Shown: in pieces, positions 61,263-64,000 of the stretch
How positions within the stretch are numbered: the first letter of the stretch is position 1
How the letters are laid out: every line of letters begins with the position of its first letter
From: Paraphaeosphaeria minitans
Lineage: Eukaryota > Ascomycota > Dothideomycetes > Pleosporales > Didymosphaeriaceae
Length of the DNA stretch: 64,000 bases
NCBI GenBank assembly: GCA_015832175.1
Contig: WJXW01000014.1
Coordinates: forward strand, 930,001 to 994,000
Reading direction: 5' to 3'
Notes under the pieces: model-generated
Databases searched by the model: none
Seen by the model: only the letters and a program-made list of their open reading frames with translations
Told to the model about the DNA's origin: nothing
Position numbers and translations under genes: made by a program

Positions 61263-63395
61263 ATGCCCGACGTGACACCCGAATCGACTGAAGACGAGCT
61301 CTCTCCTCACAAAACGAAGCAGGAATTCATCAAATACATACGCGATGAGCTCTTTACGCTGAACTTCTACCGTGCGCATATGCTGTACTTCATTGCTGTC
61401 ATTGCAATAAGCTCAGTCATTGTGTACGGTGAAGGTGTCAAGAATGGACCAAAGGATGGGTACTACGATAGCCATGTGAGCTATATGGACGCGCTGTTTC
61501 TGACTTGTAGCGCTATGACGACGACTGGTATGTCAATATGTCACCCGATGTCTCCTACAGGTTATGCTGGACTCACATGGACCGATCTTGCTCAAAGGCT
61601 TTCATCTATCAATGTGGAAAGGATTCACTGACGGCAACTAGGGCTCAATTCCGTAAACCTAGGCGACTTGTCTGGCTTCCAACAAGCAGTCCTCTGCGTA
61701 CTTTTGATGATCGGTAACATTCCGTTCGTCTCAATGGTAATCGTCTTAATCCGGCAAAGTATGTTTCGCAAGAGGATGTCTGAGGTAGTGAAACACTCGC
61801 GCACCATGCAGAGGCTGGTCCAGGACATCGAGAAAAGTCATATGGATGGTGGGAACAATGGTAGCGACACCGTCGGCTTGCGGCAGCGTACCCGGGCGGA
61901 AAGGGGTACAAGTGGAAGGGATGAAGGAGGACAGACCGAGCCGAAGAGGATGAAGATTCGGCCATTGAACAAGAGGCGGACGTTTCATCATCAAACGGGA
62001 TTTGGATTTGTGCCGACACCTTGGGAGACGAAGCTGGCGAAGAACTTCTTCGCTCGCGTTTTCGACAACATTACGAGTGAACTCCGGCCCGAGCAGCACG
62101 ACTACATCTCTTTCAAGCCACACCTGGACTCAAGAGGACGATTTTTGGAGCTTAGTGAACACGACAGGCTGGAGCTCGGTGGTGTGGAATATCGCGCCTT
62201 GCAGGCTCTACTATTCACGCTCATTGGATATCAGCTCTTTTGGTACATGTTCGGCATTGTTTTCCTCATGCCGTATTCGTACCGCTCCGAGACGCGCGAT
62301 ATCCTCCGAGAGGCCCAGCCAGGCGGACTGAACCACCAGTGGTGGGCATTCTTCTCGACGGTCACCGAGTTTGCCAACGGCGGCCTCAATGTGCTTAACG
62401 CCAACTTCATCCCATTCAGCGGCATGCCTTACATTCTCATCATTGCCGGAGTGCTGGCGCTGATCGGGCAGACTCAGTTCCCCATCTTCCTCCGATTGAC
62501 GATATGGACAATGCAGAAGATGGTACCTAAAGGATCTCGACTGCGGAACACGCTACAGTTCTTACTGCAGCATCCCCGACGCTGCTTCATCTACTTGTTC
62601 CCAAGCAGGCAAACATGGTATCTGCTGGCTATCCAGATCACCATCGACATCACTGCGTGGCTATGTTTCGAGATCCTAAACATCGGCATGCCAGACATTG
62701 AAGCCTTGCCAACCGGCACCCGCATACTCGATGGATTATTCCAGGCCACGGGTCTCCGTACATCTGGTGCCTACATCATCGCTTTCTCCTCGCTCGCTCC
62801 TGCCTGCCTGGTGGCCTACCTGGTGATAATGTACATTTCGAGCTACCCGCTGGTGATGACCCTGCGCAAGACGAACACATACGAAGAGCGATCGATCGGG
62901 CTGCAGGAAGGCGACGACAGCGCTGCTGGCATCGCATCGCATCTCCAGAAGCAGCTGGCCTACGACATCTGGTTCCAGTTCCTTGCCTTCTTCCTGGTGT
63001 GCGTCGTTGAGCGGGCGCATCTTCGCGCCGCGGATCCAGGGTTCGACATGTTCTCGCTGCTGTTCGAGGTGACTTCGGCGTATGGAACGGTGGGGCTATC
63101 GACCGGTGTACCTGGTGAGGACATTAGTCTCAGCGGCCGCTTTGCCAGCCTCAGCAAGGTCGTCATGCTGTTTGTGATGGTCCGGGGTAGGCATCGCGGG
63201 CTGCCTCTTGCGATTGATCGAAGTATACTTTTGCCGGGGGAAGAGCTGATGAAGAGGTTGGATCTAGAGTATGGTGCTGGGCCAAGTGCCTCCGCGAATG
63301 ACCAACGGGAGTTGATAAGCGATTCTGAAAAGAACACTACCCAAGCGGAAAGCTCAAGGCTGGTTCAGAGTGCGGAGAGGGAGAATCTTGGCTAA
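61263..63395 (+). CDS. TRK-family high-affinity potassium transporter
   Basis: Two exons, 61263-61527 and 61642-63395, with a 114-nt intron (GTATGT..AACTAG), give 672 residues. The frame extends upstream to a GTG, but ATG 61263 is the first standard start. Membrane segments begin AHMLYFIAVIAISSVIVYGE. The selectivity-filter-like P-loops are visible: SAMTTTGLNSVNLGDLSGFQ, the TEFANGGLNVLNANFIPFSG segment, the ATGLRTSGAYI segment and TSAYGTVGLSTGVPGE, each with the conserved Gly. The cytosolic loop between segments is basic. The C-terminal LFVMVRGRHRGLPLAIDRSI is a family signature. The protein imports potassium across the plasma membrane. The main loop is shorter than in yeast Trk1. Confidence 0.93.
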
Positions 63396-63610
63396 AGCGC
63401 CGCGCCTAGATAGTAAATAGGGGACCGTTATGATTTGTGTTCTTACCCTATCCACAGGCGGACATACATGACCTGGTCGCGTGATGTAACCACAAGGTCA
63501 CGCATTGCAGTTGCGGTAAAAACAAAATCAGTGTCCAATTTTGAATCTATCATACACACGGACTCGTCGCACAGCACGGCGCAGCTTCTCCGATCCCGCG
63601 AGAACCCACA
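63396..63610. other. Convergent 3' region, TRK / NTF2-like gene
   Basis: About 215 bases between the stop codons of two converging genes, with no other feature. Confidence 0.5.
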
Positions 63611-64000
63611 CTATGGCTGCTGGAAAACACCCCTCGCTGTCAAACGCTGCATCGCCGGCAAGCTATCACACATGACCTCTTTCTTCTCCATTACGATCCC
63701 CCCATGAGGCGCCCCCTCCTTCCTGACATACCAGAAGTGAAAAGCAGCAGGGACCTTGATATCCCAGTCTCTCCCACCCGAGTCCTGAACCTTCTCCTCC
63801 TGCGCTGTTGCGTTGCCGCGGAGGTTCGCAAATATGTGTGCTTGGCCGATCATCTCCCAGCCGAATTCTGTCTCCCAGGTGATGATGAAGCAAGGGTCAT
63901 GGAATTCAGAGGTGAAGTGCTGGTACATGGTTTTGGACTCGGCGAAGGCGGCGGCGTTGCCGGTGGAGGATTTACCGTCTGGCCTGACGAAGGTAAAGTC
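63611..64000 (-). CDS. NTF2/SnoaL-like small protein (partial, runs off right edge)
   Basis: The frame is open from the window end to a stop at 63611: 129 residues of the C-terminal part, the start being outside. It reads DFTFVRPDGKSSTGNAAAFA, MYQHFTSEFHDPCFIITWET, then IGQAHIFANLRG and AAFHFWYVRKEG. The alternation of beta strands and the YxHF...W pattern fit the cone-shaped NTF2-like fold common in fungal SnoaL-type proteins. The ligand or reaction is unknown. An internal Met at 63928 is not the likely start because similarity-like sequence continues upstream. Confidence 0.6.
   Translation of the reverse strand, partial: DFTFVRPDGKSSTGNAAAFAESKTMYQHFTSEFHDPCFIITWETEFGWEMIGQAHIFANLRGNATAQEEKVQDSGGRDWDIKVPAAFHFWYVRKEGAPHGGIVMEKKEVMCDSLPAMQRLTARGVFQQP

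Overview
The window looks like nuclear DNA of a filamentous ascomycete, most likely Dothideomycetes/Pleosporales. The class is inferred from gene style, not from a search. The evidence is short GT..AG introns (mostly 47-150 nt, one of about 324 nt), single-copy housekeeping genes of fungal type (eL38, BUD23, IDH1, PEX10, SVP26/TEX261, TRK), and typical accessory families (P450, Zn2Cys6 regulator, rhodopsin/PTH11-like receptor, Thr-rich secreted protein). A Tad1/I-type LINE and a small TA-flanked inverted-repeat element are also present. Most genes are split, so the models below were built by joining reading frames at visible splice sites that keep phase.

Layout. 0-4.4 kb: minus-strand LINE with an open gag-like ORF1 and an overlapping open endonuclease/reverse transcriptase ORF2 that runs off the left edge. 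4.7-5.6 kb: an extended-SDR gene carrying one frameshift. 6.1-6.6 kb: a 475-bp MITE. 7.9-9.0 kb: a secreted Thr-rich protein made of two similar halves, one per exon. 10-12.2 kb: a GH47 alpha-mannosidase. 13-14.1 kb: a metallo-beta-lactamase-fold protein. 14.4-16 kb: eL38 and a divergent 88-residue membrane protein. 16.6-18.2 kb: a DUF7918-like protein. 19-20 kb: a 3-hydroxyisobutyrate-dehydrogenase-like enzyme with a probable GC-AG intron. 20.9-24.5 kb: IDH1, then BUD23 and SVP26 diverging from a 246-bp promoter. 25-26.8 kb: a BTB-like protein. 27.7-28.2 kb: a decayed second beta-hydroxyacid dehydrogenase. 28.8-38 kb: a same-strand accessory block (rhodopsin-like receptor, P450, Zn2Cys6 regulator). 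41-42.2 kb: a severin-like gelsolin-repeat protein. 45-46.1 kb: PEX10. 49-50 kb: an F-box/2EXR-like protein.

From about 38 kb, and especially 46-61 kb, genes are sparse and simple repeats dense: (TTTC)n, (GA)n, CAG/CAA, many TAGG/CCTA arrays in both orientations, a 5 x 23-bp minisatellite and a 65-bp higher-order minisatellite. One Pro/Ser-rich protein gene sits within this. The right edge has a TRK potassium transporter and a partial NTF2-like gene.

The genes do not form one operon-like system. Housekeeping functions are ribosome biogenesis (eL38, Bud23), TCA cycle (Idh1), secretory-pathway glycosylation (GH47 and Svp26) and peroxisome import (Pex10). The only context suggesting shared control is the receptor-P450-regulator block. 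I found no convincing new defence-type or RNA-guided system. The most unusual items are the intact LINE ORFs, the half-duplicated secreted protein, the GC-AG intron and the inverted CCTA/TAGG arrays.
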